A stretch of DNA of 49,526 nucleotides, taken from contig JAILEM010000213.1 in assembly GCA_024687745.1 (NCBI GenBank), positions 1-49,526 on the forward strand. Direction: 5' to 3'. The position numbers and the translations under genes are program-made. Each line of letters opens with the position of its first letter. The first letter of the stretch is position 1. The DNA comes from Lachnospiraceae bacterium (GTDB lineage Bacteria > Bacillota > Clostridia > Lachnospirales > Lachnospiraceae). Below are positions 34,799 to 43,600 of the stretch, one piece after another. The notes under the pieces are model-generated. The model made no database searches, was not told the DNA's origin, and was given only the letters and a program-made list of their open reading frames with translations.

Positions 34799-35636
34799 TT
34801 GTAAGATACTGATAGTCGGACTTGGACTCATGGGCGGAAGCTATGCGGATGCCCTGACAGATTTTGGTTTTGAGGTTGGGGCAATTTCAAGAAAGCAGTC
34901 GACCATTGACACAGCGATCGAAAGGGGACTTATAAAACACGGCTTTGTTGAAGTCACAAAGGATTATGTCAGTCAGTTTGATATCATAGTATTTGCCCTC
35001 TATCCTCATATTTTTATGGAATGGATAGAGAGATATCAGGGTTATATAAAACCCGGAGCCCTGCTTACGGATGTGACCGGTGTAAAGAGAAGCGTGGTCT
35101 ATAAGGTGCAGGATATGTTAAGGGATGATATCGAGTTTATAGGTGCCCATCCCATGGCGGGAAAGGAGACAAGCGGTATCGAAGCTGCGGACAGACGTAT
35201 ATTCATAGGTGCAAATTATCTTGTCACTCCCACGGATAAGAATACTCCCGATGCCGTAGAAACCTGTAAGGAGCTTGGAAAGCTTTTGGGGTGCGGGACT
35301 ATAAGGGTACTTGATCCCGAAGAGCATGATGAGATGATAGGCTTTTTGTCACAGCTTACCCATTGCATCGCCGTATCTCTTATGACCTGTAAGGATTCAA
35401 AGGATTTAGTAGACTATACGGGAGACTCCTTCAGGGATCTGACAAGGATAGCAAAGATAAATGATGAGATGTGGAGTGAGCTGTTTTTACTTAACAAGGA
35501 TGAGCTTCTTAAACAGATGGATCTTTTTCTTGAAAGGTTTAATAAGCTGAAAGAGTTTATCGTGGAAGACGATAAGGACAAAATGAGGGAAATGATGAGA
35601 TTATCCTCAAAGCGAAGAGGATATTTTGATAAATGA
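34782..35636 (+). CDS. tyrA: Prephenate dehydrogenase
   Basis: NAD-linked oxidative decarboxylation of prephenate on the way to tyrosine. ATG 34782 is 6 bp after GGAGG (34771-34775) and gives 284 residues; an earlier ATG at 34764 precedes that site. The nucleotide-binding loop is VGLGLMGGSYA; GAHPMAGKETSG and FLSQLTHCIA are substrate-site motifs. There is no C-terminal ACT domain, so feedback control, if any, differs from Bacillus-type TyrA. Confidence 0.93.
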   Translation: MKLINNCKILIVGLGLMGGSYADALTDFGFEVGAISRKQSTIDTAIERGLIKHGFVEVTKDYVSQFDIIVFALYPHIFMEWIERYQGYIKPGALLTDVTGVKRSVVYKVQDMLRDDIEFIGAHPMAGKETSGIEAADRRIFIGANYLVTPTDKNTPDAVETCKELGKLLGCGTIRVLDPEEHDEMIGFLSQLTHCIAVSLMTCKDSKDLVDYTGDSFRDLTRIAKINDEMWSELFLLNKDELLKQMDLFLERFNKLKEFIVEDDKDKMREMMRLSSKRRGYFDK

Positions 35637-35692
35637 TCAATTATCGGGACAATGAGCCTGTGATATTATAAAGGCAGAAAAGGAGAAGCCAT

Positions 35693-36715
35693 ATGGAATT
35701 TAAAAGAAGATTACCTGCTACCACCGAAGTAAAGGCTATGTATCCGCTTTCGGAGGAGCTTATACTGAAGAAGGAATCGAATGACAAAGAGATAAAAAAG
35801 ATATTTACCGGTGAGGATAACAGGCTTCTGCTGATAATCGGACCCTGTTCCGCAGACAGAGAGGATTCGGTACTTGAATATCTTTCGAGACTTAAGAAGG
35901 TCAGTGATGAGGTAAAGGATAAGATCCTTGTAATTCCGAGGATATATACAAACAAACCAAGGACAACGGGTGAGGGATATAAGGGGATGCTCCATCAGCC
36001 CGATCCCAATTCTTCGCCGGATATGCTTAAAGGGATAATAGCCATAAGAAAGCTTCATTTAAGAGCTTTGGAGCAGACAGGATTTTCCTGCGCTGATGAA
36101 ATGCTCTATCCCGAAAACCATAACTATCTGGATGATGTGCTCTCTTATGTTGCAGTCGGTGCAAGGTCCGTGGAGGATCAGCAGCACAGACTGACAGCCA
36201 GCGGGCTTGATATACCGGTCGGAATGAAGAATCCCACAAGTGGTGATATAAAGGTTATGATGAATTCGATCTTTGCCGCAAAGCACCCGCATACCTTTGT
36301 TTACACCGGCTGGGAGGTACATACAAGGGGAAACAGCCTTACCCATGCTATCCTAAGGGGTTCGGTTGATAAGTACGGTAAGAATATCCCAAATTATCAT
36401 TATGAGGATCTGATGCTTCTGTGGGAGGCATATAATGAGAGCAAATTAAGTAATCCTGCCGTGATCGTAGATACAAACCATAATAATTCCGGAAAGAAAT
36501 TTGAGGAACAGCCAAGGATAGCAAAGGAAGTTCTGCACAGCACAAGGCATTCCGGCGATATAAACAAAATGGTCAAGGGTCTTATGATAGAATCCTATCT
36601 TGAGGACGGCTGTCAGAAGCCTGACGGTGGAGAGTACGGAAAATCAATAACGGATCCATGCCTGGGCTGGGAAAAGACAGAAAGACTTATACATGAGCTT
36701 GCCGATCTGAGATAG
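35693..36715 (+). CDS. aroF: 3-deoxy-7-phosphoheptulonate (DAHP) synthase, class I alpha type
   Basis: First step of aromatic biosynthesis, joining PEP and erythrose-4-phosphate. 340 residues, ATG after AGGAG. Landmarks are GPCSADRED, RIYTNKPRTTGEGYKG, GARSVEDQQHR, GMKNPTSGD and DTNHNNSGK. This is the Escherichia AroF/G/H type, without a fused mutase. Gene symbol among aroF/G/H is arbitrary. It follows tyrA by 56 bp and precedes lepB by 10 bp. Confidence 0.93.
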   Translation: MEFKRRLPATTEVKAMYPLSEELILKKESNDKEIKKIFTGEDNRLLLIIGPCSADREDSVLEYLSRLKKVSDEVKDKILVIPRIYTNKPRTTGEGYKGMLHQPDPNSSPDMLKGIIAIRKLHLRALEQTGFSCADEMLYPENHNYLDDVLSYVAVGARSVEDQQHRLTASGLDIPVGMKNPTSGDIKVMMNSIFAAKHPHTFVYTGWEVHTRGNSLTHAILRGSVDKYGKNIPNYHYEDLMLLWEAYNESKLSNPAVIVDTNHNNSGKKFEEQPRIAKEVLHSTRHSGDINKMVKGLMIESYLEDGCQKPDGGEYGKSITDPCLGWEKTERLIHELADLR

Positions 36716-36725
36716 GAGAGAGACA

Positions 36726-37325
36726 TTGATCCCCAATAAGACAAGTGATTTCACGGGTCCTTCCTTCAGAAGACGTGAAAGAAGAAGAATAAAGACAAAG
36801 ACGATACATGAGATGATAATCTGGAGCATAGCGATAGTAAGTGCGATCTTTTTGGGGATCACTGTCGTTATCTTCTACGGCCTTCGTACCAACATGGTCG
36901 GAAGCTCCATGGAACCCATGCTCTACAACGGACAGGGAGTATTGCTGGACAGGGTTTCTTATCAGTTCGTGTCCCCAAAGAGGGGGGATGTGATCGCTTT
37001 TTACCCGAACGGTAATACAAAATCCCATATGTATATAAAAAGAGTTATCGGACTTCCGGGAGAAAAGATCCAGATAAAGGACTATTATGTGTATATAAAT
37101 GGCGCAAGACTCTTTATGGATTACGCCGATTATACTTATGAGGCCGGTATCGCAAAAAATGAGATCGAACTCGGTGAGGACGAATACTTTGTCATGGGTG
37201 ATAACAGGGACAATTCCGAGGATTCGAGAAGCGCCAATATCGGAAATGTCAAAAAGGAAATGATAAAAGGAAGGGCATGGCTGCATCTGAAGACCGCAAA
37301 GTCCAAGATGGGCCTGATAGAATAG
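36726..37325 (+). CDS. lepB: Signal peptidase I
   Basis: Cleaves signal peptides outside the membrane. 199 residues from TTG 36726, 7 bp after AGGAG. A basic N-terminus leads to one membrane segment (about 31-53). The catalytic pair is Ser61 in GSSMEP and Lys105 in YIKRVIGLPGE; the GDNRDNSEDSR box is intact. The first of two signal peptidase genes that flank rbgA. Confidence 0.93.
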   Translation: MIPNKTSDFTGPSFRRRERRRIKTKTIHEMIIWSIAIVSAIFLGITVVIFYGLRTNMVGSSMEPMLYNGQGVLLDRVSYQFVSPKRGDVIAFYPNGNTKSHMYIKRVIGLPGEKIQIKDYYVYINGARLFMDYADYTYEAGIAKNEIELGEDEYFVMGDNRDNSEDSRSANIGNVKKEMIKGRAWLHLKTAKSKMGLIE

Positions 37326-37329
37326 ATAT

Positions 37330-38202
37330 ATGAATTATCAGTGGTATCCTGGTCATATGACTAAGGCGATGCGCATGATGAAGGAGGATATAAAGCTTAT
37401 AGATCTTGTGATCGAGCTTCTTGATGCAAGAGCTCCCATAAGCAGCAGAAATCCCGACATCAATGAGCTGGCAAAGGGGAAATCAAGACTGATCATCCTC
37501 AACAAATATGATCTGAGTGATGAAAAAAAGACGGAGGCCTTCGAACGATATTTTAAGGATGCAGGTCTGACTGTCGTGAAATGTGACTCGAGGAATTCCG
37601 GAAACGTAAAACAGATAGGAGAGGCAATAAAAACAGCCTGCAGGGAAAAAACAGAGAGAGACAGAAAAAAGGGTATAATGAACCGCCCCGTAAGGGCAAT
37701 GGTCGCAGGTATACCAAATGTCGGAAAGTCGACTCTTATAAATACACTTGCCGGAAGGGCGAGTGCAAAGACAGGAAATAAGCCCGGAGTGACAAGGGGA
37801 AAGCAGTGGATAAGGCTGAATAAGCAGGTAGAGCTTCTTGATACCCCGGGTGTCCTCTGGCCGAAGTTTGAAGATAGGGAAACGGGACTTAAGCTGGCAT
37901 TGCTCGGTACCATCAATGATGATATAGTAGATGAGAGAGAGCTTGCACTTGAACTTATCGCCCTGTCCGCAAAAGAAGGATTTCTGGAGCTTGAACAAAG
38001 ATATGGTATAGAGGGGTATGATGAAAATCTGAAAGCAGAGCTAACGGAAGGAAAAGAAGGTGCTGATATACTTACCCGGATAGCAAAGGCAAGAGGGGCA
38101 TTGCTAAAGGGCGGGGAGTTTGATATTGATAAGGCTTCAAGGATATTGCTCGATGATTTCAGATCCGGAAAGCTGGGGAGAGTGACACTGGATAATATCT
38201 GA
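37330..38202 (+). CDS. rbgA: Ribosome biogenesis GTPase RbgA (YlqF)
   Basis: Circularly permuted GTPase needed for late 50S subunit assembly. 290 residues. The motif order is G4 NKYDLSD (about 58), then G1 GIPNVGKSTLIN (about 128) and G3 DTPG (about 172), as expected. The N-terminus MNYQWYPGHMTKAMRMM is diagnostic. It begins 4 bp after lepB. Confidence 0.95.
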   Translation: MNYQWYPGHMTKAMRMMKEDIKLIDLVIELLDARAPISSRNPDINELAKGKSRLIILNKYDLSDEKKTEAFERYFKDAGLTVVKCDSRNSGNVKQIGEAIKTACREKTERDRKKGIMNRPVRAMVAGIPNVGKSTLINTLAGRASAKTGNKPGVTRGKQWIRLNKQVELLDTPGVLWPKFEDRETGLKLALLGTINDDIVDERELALELIALSAKEGFLELEQRYGIEGYDENLKAELTEGKEGADILTRIAKARGALLKGGEFDIDKASRILLDDFRSGKLGRVTLDNI

Positions 38203-38212
38203 GGGGGATAAG

Positions 38213-38749
38213 GTGAAGAAAAACAAAAAAAACAGTCTGGTAAAGAGCATCCTTGATACAGGGATCTTTCTGTTCACGGTTCTTATCATCACATATCTGT
38301 GTCTTACCTTTGTTACTCAGAGAACAGAGGTAAAGGGGACGTCAATGGAGCCCACGCTTTACGAGGGCGATAATATCATGATCGATAAGCTTTCTTATCA
38401 TTTCAGATCTCCCAAAAGAAAGGAGGTCATCTGCTTTTATTCCGAAAATAAAAAAGAGATACTCATAAAGAGGGTAATAGGACTTCCCGGAGAGACCGTC
38501 AGAATAGAGGGTGGAGGTATATTTATAGACGGGAAGGAGATCAATGACTATATAGGCGGCCTTAATTACGCCGGAAGAGCTGTCAATGATGTTGTGCTCT
38601 CAGAGGATGAATTCTTTGTGATAGGAGACAACAGGCAGGACAGTATCGATTCGAGATATCAGGAGATAGGGAACATAAAGAAGGATAAAATACTCGGAAG
38701 GGCATTTTGGCTGTTTTATCCCTTTGACAGGATAAGGATGGTAAAGTAA
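38213..38749 (+). CDS. lepB: Second signal peptidase I
   Basis: 178 residues from GTG 38213, shortly after AGGGGG. One membrane segment (about 14-34). Catalytic Ser44 in GTSMEP and Lys86 in LIKRVIGLPGE; GDNRQDSIDSR box present. It resembles the first copy but is clearly diverged, so this is an old duplication or separate acquisition. The stop codon touches the ATG of rnhB. Confidence 0.93.
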   Translation: MKKNKKNSLVKSILDTGIFLFTVLIITYLCLTFVTQRTEVKGTSMEPTLYEGDNIMIDKLSYHFRSPKRKEVICFYSENKKEILIKRVIGLPGETVRIEGGGIFIDGKEINDYIGGLNYAGRAVNDVVLSEDEFFVIGDNRQDSIDSRYQEIGNIKKDKILGRAFWLFYPFDRIRMVK

Positions 38750-39502
38750 ATGGAAAATATAAACAGGATAAAAGAAGAATATAAGAACAGTCCGGAAAAT
38801 GAGCTTGAAAGCTTTATCGGAAAGTATAAGGGCGATGAGAGAAGCAGTGTTAAGAGCATAGTGGAGGGAGCAGAAAAAAAGCTTGAAAAATACAGGGCAG
38901 AGCTCATTCGTACAGAGAACATGAAGAGGTATGAAAGAGAGTATTCCGACTGTAAATATATATGCGGGATCGATGAGGTCGGAAGAGGCCCCCTTGCCGG
39001 ACCTGTTGTCGCCTGTGCCGTTATCCTGAAAAAGGATACAAAACTGCTTTATATAAACGATTCCAAAAAGCTTTCGGAAAAGATGAGGGAAAAGCTTTAT
39101 GAGGATATAAAGAGGGAGGCGCTTGCCATAGGGCTTGGGTCTGTATCCAATGAGAGGATAGATGAGATAAATATCCTGAATGCAACCTATGAAGCGATGA
39201 GGGAGGCTATTCAGAATCTTTCGATAAAACCCGATATATTATTAAATGATGCTGTTACTATACCGGGTGTCGATATAAAGCAGGTTCCGATAATAAAGGG
39301 AGATGCAAAGAGCATATCGATAGCGGCGGCATCCATAGTAGCTAAGGTGACAAGGGACAGGCTGATGGTCGAAATGGATGAAAAATATCCGGGCTACGGA
39401 TTTGCTTCCAATAAAGGCTACGGATCAAAGGATCATATGGAGGCTGTCAGGACTCTTGGCCCCTGTATTCTTCACAGAAGGACATTTATAAAGAATATAT
39501 GA
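38750..39502 (+). CDS. rnhB: Ribonuclease HII
   Basis: Removes RNA from RNA-DNA hybrids and misinserted ribonucleotides. 250 residues. About 68 N-terminal charged residues precede the catalytic core, an extension typical of Bacillus-type RnhB. The active site shows Asp75-Glu76 in GIDEVGRGPLAG and the later aspartate in LNDAVTI; GDAKSISIAAASIVAKVTRD follows. It overlaps the next gene by 4 bp. Confidence 0.95.
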   Translation: MENINRIKEEYKNSPENELESFIGKYKGDERSSVKSIVEGAEKKLEKYRAELIRTENMKRYEREYSDCKYICGIDEVGRGPLAGPVVACAVILKKDTKLLYINDSKKLSEKMREKLYEDIKREALAIGLGSVSNERIDEINILNATYEAMREAIQNLSIKPDILLNDAVTIPGVDIKQVPIIKGDAKSISIAAASIVAKVTRDRLMVEMDEKYPGYGFASNKGYGSKDHMEAVRTLGPCILHRRTFIKNI

Positions 39503-41454
39503 GCTTTTTAAGTAATCTCTATGATCTTGGAAACCAAATACAGACAGGTTATAATAACAGAACCGGGAATACGGTAAGGACGGGAGAGAACGGCGCGATC
39601 CTCTCAAACGGAAAGGAAGCCTCTCAGAACGTTTCGCTTAAAAGCGGTGATGTTATTACCGGTGAAGTCGTGGAAACCGATGGCAGCAATGTAAAAATAA
39701 AGCTTGGCGACAATAAATACATAGATGCCAGGCTTGACTCGAATGCCGATATAAGAAACGGACAGAGCCTGACCTTTGAGGTTAAGAGCGAGGGAGGACA
39801 GACTGCCTTAAGACCTCTTTATGCCAATCTTTCCGCAACGACACCGCAGGCCTATCAGGCCCTTAACGGAGCCTCTCTTCCGGCAAACAGTACAAATATC
39901 GCCATGGTAAATGCCATGATGGAGGAGGGGATGAGCGTAAACCGCGAAGCCCTCTATGCGATGTTAAAGGACGTTAATTCTTTTAAAAATGCAGATCCCG
40001 CAACCATAGTCCAGTTAAATAAGCTTGGTATGCCGGTCAATGATACAAATATTACACAGCTTGATAATTACAAGAATCTCGAATATAAGATCATAAACGA
40101 TGCCGATGAATTATCAACGGGTCTTTCGGATATGATAAAGGGCGATATATCGGATAAGATTACCTCGGATATCCTTTCACTTGTTTCAACGGGGGAGGAT
40201 GAGTCTTTGGAAAAGATCAAAGCACTTATCGAGGGATTAAAGGAACTGCCCAAAGGAGCAGATGGCAGCGGTAGTTTGGGTATTTCGGACATAGCGGGAA
40301 GAGAAAACGGACAGGTAAATGATCCGGGTTCATCTCCCGGGGGTGTTATTGCAGAGACGGCAGATCAGGCGGCAGCTTCAGGGACTATTAAAGAAAATGC
40401 CGGGGAAAGCTTTCTTAATGCGCTTAAGGAGCAGGGAATAGCTATCGGGAAAGGGAATGAAGGGATAGCTTTAGAAACTGTATCAAACGGCTCAGAAACA
40501 GTAAGCAGAGCAATAGATGTATCCTCGCCGGATGCTCTTATGCCGGGTGCTGTCACAGAGGGAGCTAAGGATGTTTCTTCTGACATTTTATCAGACAAAG
40601 GTATTACCTACCCCGACACCTATGAAGGAGCCGTAAATGAACTTACAGATAAGCTAAAAAGCATGGGAATGAGCGATGAAGCCGTAAATGAACTGATCTC
40701 AAAGGATATTCCCGATCAGAAGATGATAGGTTTTGTAAATGAGCTTATGAAGGAAATGGGAGGAGAGGATAATAAGTTTGACCCATTAAAAAAAGCTCTT
40801 GAAAAGCTTTTGTCGACAGATGAATTCAAAACCGGCGTAAAGAACGCCCTGAGCGATACATTAACGATAAGGCCGTCAGATGTATCCGAGGACGGTAAGA
40901 TAAACGATCTCTACAGAAAACTCCTTAATCAGACCGATAAGATAACGGATATATTGAATAACGCAGGCAAGGCTGAGAGCCATCTTATGGAGAATGCTTC
41001 CAATATCAGGAATAATGTCAGCTTTATGAACGATCTCAACCAGATGATGCAGTATGTTCAGCTGCCGTTAAAGATGGCACAGGAAAATGCCCACGGAGAT
41101 CTCTATGTCTATACAAAGAAGAAAAATCTTATGAATAAGGACGGGAATGTAAGCGCCCTTCTCCATTTGGACATGGAAAATTTAGGCCCCATGGATGTTT
41201 ATGTGGCAATGCAGTCCAATAAAGTCAATACCCATTTCTATATGCAGGATGATGATGCTCTTGATCTGGTCATGCAGAATATAGAAAGACTTGATGAAAG
41301 GCTTAAGTCCAAGGGCTATGATATGCATACCACGGTGACAACAAAGGATATAAAGGAAGATAAGGGTATAGTTGATGTATTCCTTGAAAATGCATCCAAA
41401 GAGGGGACTGTAAGCTCAGTCATCTCAAAGTATTCATTTGATGTAAGAGCCTGA
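39499..41454 (+). CDS. YlqG-like protein with FliK-type C-terminal domain
   Basis: A 651-residue, mostly hydrophilic protein in the position of Bacillus ylqG. The first 100 residues form a beta-rich segment (SGDVITGEVVETDGSNVKIKLGD-like pattern). The middle is Ser/Gly/Glu-rich and helical. The C-terminal about 110 residues (LLHLDMENLGPMDVYVAMQ and following) resemble the flagellar hook-length control C-terminal domain. With the FlhB-like gene that follows, it may be a stand-alone relative of the FliK-FlhB pair. Function is not established. Confidence 0.72.
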   Translation: MSFLSNLYDLGNQIQTGYNNRTGNTVRTGENGAILSNGKEASQNVSLKSGDVITGEVVETDGSNVKIKLGDNKYIDARLDSNADIRNGQSLTFEVKSEGGQTALRPLYANLSATTPQAYQALNGASLPANSTNIAMVNAMMEEGMSVNREALYAMLKDVNSFKNADPATIVQLNKLGMPVNDTNITQLDNYKNLEYKIINDADELSTGLSDMIKGDISDKITSDILSLVSTGEDESLEKIKALIEGLKELPKGADGSGSLGISDIAGRENGQVNDPGSSPGGVIAETADQAAASGTIKENAGESFLNALKEQGIAIGKGNEGIALETVSNGSETVSRAIDVSSPDALMPGAVTEGAKDVSSDILSDKGITYPDTYEGAVNELTDKLKSMGMSDEAVNELISKDIPDQKMIGFVNELMKEMGGEDNKFDPLKKALEKLLSTDEFKTGVKNALSDTLTIRPSDVSEDGKINDLYRKLLNQTDKITDILNNAGKAESHLMENASNIRNNVSFMNDLNQMMQYVQLPLKMAQENAHGDLYVYTKKKNLMNKDGNVSALLHLDMENLGPMDVYVAMQSNKVNTHFYMQDDDALDLVMQNIERLDERLKSKGYDMHTTVTTKDIKEDKGIVDVFLENASKEGTVSSVISKYSFDVRA

Positions 41455-41467
41455 GGGATTGTAAACT

Positions 41468-41779
41468 ATGGCAGACAGGGATAAGGATAAGGATAAGAAA
41501 AAAATAAAGACCGCCGTAGCGCTTGAATATGATCCCGATGATGTGGCGCCTAAGATCATTGCAACAGGAAAGGGAGCGATAGCAGAGAGGATCATAGAAA
41601 AGGCAAAGGAAGCTGATGTTCCTCTTCATGAGGATTCAAAGCTTGCCAACACGCTCTCAAAGCTTGAGATAGGAGATTATATCCCGCCCGAGCTTTATGA
41701 GGTTGTGGCGGAGATACTTGTATTTGTAGATGAAATGGAAAAGATAAGAGGAAAGATCGATAGAAACAGAAACCAATAA
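41468..41779 (+). CDS. FlhB C-terminal-like protein (YlqH-like)
   Basis: 103 residues corresponding to the cytoplasmic C-terminal domain of the flagellar export switch FlhB. AVALEYDPDDVAPKIIATGKGAIA aligns with the FlhB region just after its self-cleavage site, and IIEKAKEADVPLHED with the next helix. The NPTH cleavage motif and all membrane segments are absent: the protein starts just beyond that point. It follows the FliK-like gene by 13 bp. Confidence 0.85.
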   Translation: MADRDKDKDKKKIKTAVALEYDPDDVAPKIIATGKGAIAERIIEKAKEADVPLHEDSKLANTLSKLEIGDYIPPELYEVVAEILVFVDEMEKIRGKIDRNRNQ

Positions 41780-41786
41780 GAGAAGG

Positions 41787-42125
41787 ATGGGAAAGAAATA
41801 CGAGGAAACGGCAGCAGATCATCTGAGATCCAAGGGATTAAATATCCTTGAATGCAATTTCAGATGCAGGATAGGGGAGATAGATATTATTGCCAAAGAC
41901 AAAAGGACCATCGTATTTGTGGAAGTAAAATACAGAAGGAATAAGAAGCTCGGTCTTCCGAGTGAAGCGGTAGATATAAGAAAACAGATCACAATATCAA
42001 GAGTTGCGGATTATTACAGACTGATAAACAGGTTGCCCGAAGGAACTCCATACAGGTTTGATGTTGTTGCTATCCTTGGAGAAGAGATCAGATGGTATGA
42101 AAATGCGTTTGAGTATATGGCATAA
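41787..42125 (+). CDS. yraN: YraN/UPF0102 family endonuclease-like protein
   Basis: 112 residues. The family core is intact: GKKYEETAADHLRSKG, a GEIDIIAKD segment and FVEVKYR, which together form a PD-(D/E)xK nuclease-like site. Nuclease activity of the family is inferred from the fold. Last gene of the rightward operon, ending at a strong terminator. Confidence 0.92.
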   Translation: MGKKYEETAADHLRSKGLNILECNFRCRIGEIDIIAKDKRTIVFVEVKYRRNKKLGLPSEAVDIRKQITISRVADYYRLINRLPEGTPYRFDVVAILGEEIRWYENAFEYMA

Positions 42126-42126
42126 A

Positions 42127-42164
42127 AAACATCCGGCTTTTTCGATCCTGCCGGATGTTTGTTC
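42127..42164. terminator. Bidirectional terminator between yraN and prs
   Basis: An 11-bp perfect stem (42127-42137 with 42150-42160) and 12-nt loop, with T-rich sequence on the right and A-rich on the left. It serves the convergent yraN and prs transcripts. Confidence 0.85.
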
Positions 42165-42168
42165 TCTG

Positions 42169-43365
42169 TCATTCTTCACGGTTGTTATATCTTGTAAGTA
42201 TATTTTTGATCTTTTCCGTAGGAGTATGTACCTGTGAGAGCGCCATATCATGGTTGGAAAAATCTATTATGGAGGCTAAGAACTTACTCATGTCAGCCTC
42301 TATGTAATAAGGCCTCTCTGAAACCTCCTTGGGATGATAGGTAAGATTTGTTGTGATTATCTTATCAAAGTAACATTTCTCATAGGCCTCATCAAAGGCC
42401 TTGAGCCCTTCGGTAAACAGACCGAAGGTGCAGCAGATGAATATCCTTTTGGCATTCATTTCCCTGAGCTGCCTTGCAGTGTCTATCATACTCCCGCCGG
42501 AGGATATCATGTCATCTATTACGATGACATCCTTTCCGTCTATATCATCACCTAAGAATTCGTGAGCCACGATGGGATTTTTACCGTTGACCACGGTTGA
42601 ATAATCCCTTCTTTTATAGAACATACCTGTATTTACCCCAAGAACACCGGCAAAATATACGGCCCTGTCAAGTGCACCCTCATCGGGGGAGATAACTATA
42701 AGATGCTCCTTATCAAGCAGGAGATCCTTCTCATAGTGAATGAGTGATTTGATGAACTGATAAGGAGGGAGAAAATTATCAAAGCCGTTTAAGGGAGTGG
42801 AGTTCTGGACCCTCGGATCGTGTGCGTCAAAGGTGATCACATTGCTGACACCCATATTCATCAGCTCCTCAAGAGCCAGGGCACAGTCAAGAGACTCCCT
42901 GAAGTTTCTTTTGTGCTGTCTGCTCTCATACAGAAAGGGCATGACAACGGTCACTCTGTGAGCCTTACCGGCGATCGCCGCGATTATACGTTTTATATCC
43001 TGATAGATATCATCGGGGGACATGTGGTTTTCATAACCGTTTATCTTATAAGTGAGGGAGTGATTGGTCACATCCGCAAGTATGAAGATATCCTTGCCGC
43101 GGATAGATTCGTTGAGCCGTGCCTTACCTTCGCCGGATCCGAATCTTGAGCACTCAAAATCCACCAGGAAGGTTTCGGGCTCATATCCCTGGAATTCGGG
43201 AGAGTTTTTATATTGAATATTGGTGACCTTCCTGAAATCCTTTAAGTGACCGTTTACCAGATTCCCGAAATCCTTAAGACTTTCATGGCAGATTATCCTT
43301 AAGGGTGCAACGGGTATCTTTGAATCGAGTATCTCATTATTTGAAGTGGTTTTGGCATCTGACAT
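42169..43365 (-). CDS. prs: Ribose-phosphate pyrophosphokinase (PRPP synthetase)
   Basis: Makes PRPP from ribose-5-phosphate and ATP. 398 residues, longer than the usual roughly 315, with extra N-terminal and C-terminal sequence. The catalytic flexible loop has ESRQHKR, the ATP/ribose region FDAHDPR, and the PRPP loop is VIDDMISSGGSMI in place of the more common DDxxDTxGT. The long form may be the second PRPP synthetase type found in some Clostridia. The ATG follows a CGGAGC site on the minus strand. Confidence 0.88.
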   Translation of the reverse strand: MSDAKTTSNNEILDSKIPVAPLRIICHESLKDFGNLVNGHLKDFRKVTNIQYKNSPEFQGYEPETFLVDFECSRFGSGEGKARLNESIRGKDIFILADVTNHSLTYKINGYENHMSPDDIYQDIKRIIAAIAGKAHRVTVVMPFLYESRQHKRNFRESLDCALALEELMNMGVSNVITFDAHDPRVQNSTPLNGFDNFLPPYQFIKSLIHYEKDLLLDKEHLIVISPDEGALDRAVYFAGVLGVNTGMFYKRRDYSTVVNGKNPIVAHEFLGDDIDGKDVIVIDDMISSGGSMIDTARQLREMNAKRIFICCTFGLFTEGLKAFDEAYEKCYFDKIITTNLTYHPKEVSERPYYIEADMSKFLASIIDFSNHDMALSQVHTPTEKIKNILTRYNNREE

Positions 43366-43428
43366 GTCATGCTCCGATCTTTATGCTGTCATTTGACATA
43401 AATGTTCTGATATTTATGACTAATCATA

Positions 43429-43458
43429 TTTATATCATTTATGGGTATTCAGCGTCAA
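43429..43458 (-). promoter_or_regulatory. Promoter of prs
   Basis: On the minus strand TTGACG (43458-43453), 18 bp, TATAAA (43434-43429). An inverted repeat (CATAAAT at 43397-43403 with ATTTATG at 43412-43418) lies in the leader and could be an operator or hairpin. Confidence 0.55.
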
Positions 43459-43531
43459 GGGAGTAAACGATAAAAGATAAAAGGCCTCGGGCTGCAGGTA
43501 AAGACAATTTTCATAAAAGATTTTTTTGAAA

Positions 43532-43560
43532 CTGACATAGGGGGGATATCGTGGTATAAT
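43532..43560 (+). promoter_or_regulatory. Promoter of gltX
   Basis: CTGACA (43532-43537), 17 bp, TATAAT (43555-43560) preceded by TGG, an extended -10. Forty bases before the gltX start. No T-box-like leader fits in this distance. Confidence 0.75.
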
Positions 43561-43600
43561 TTAGAACGGTTTCAGAAAAAAATACAGATGAGGAGCTAAG

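Noticed and set aside
43561-43600. T-box leader upstream of gltX
   Set aside because: The predicted promoter leaves about 35 nt of leader, far too short, and no T-box sequence was seen.
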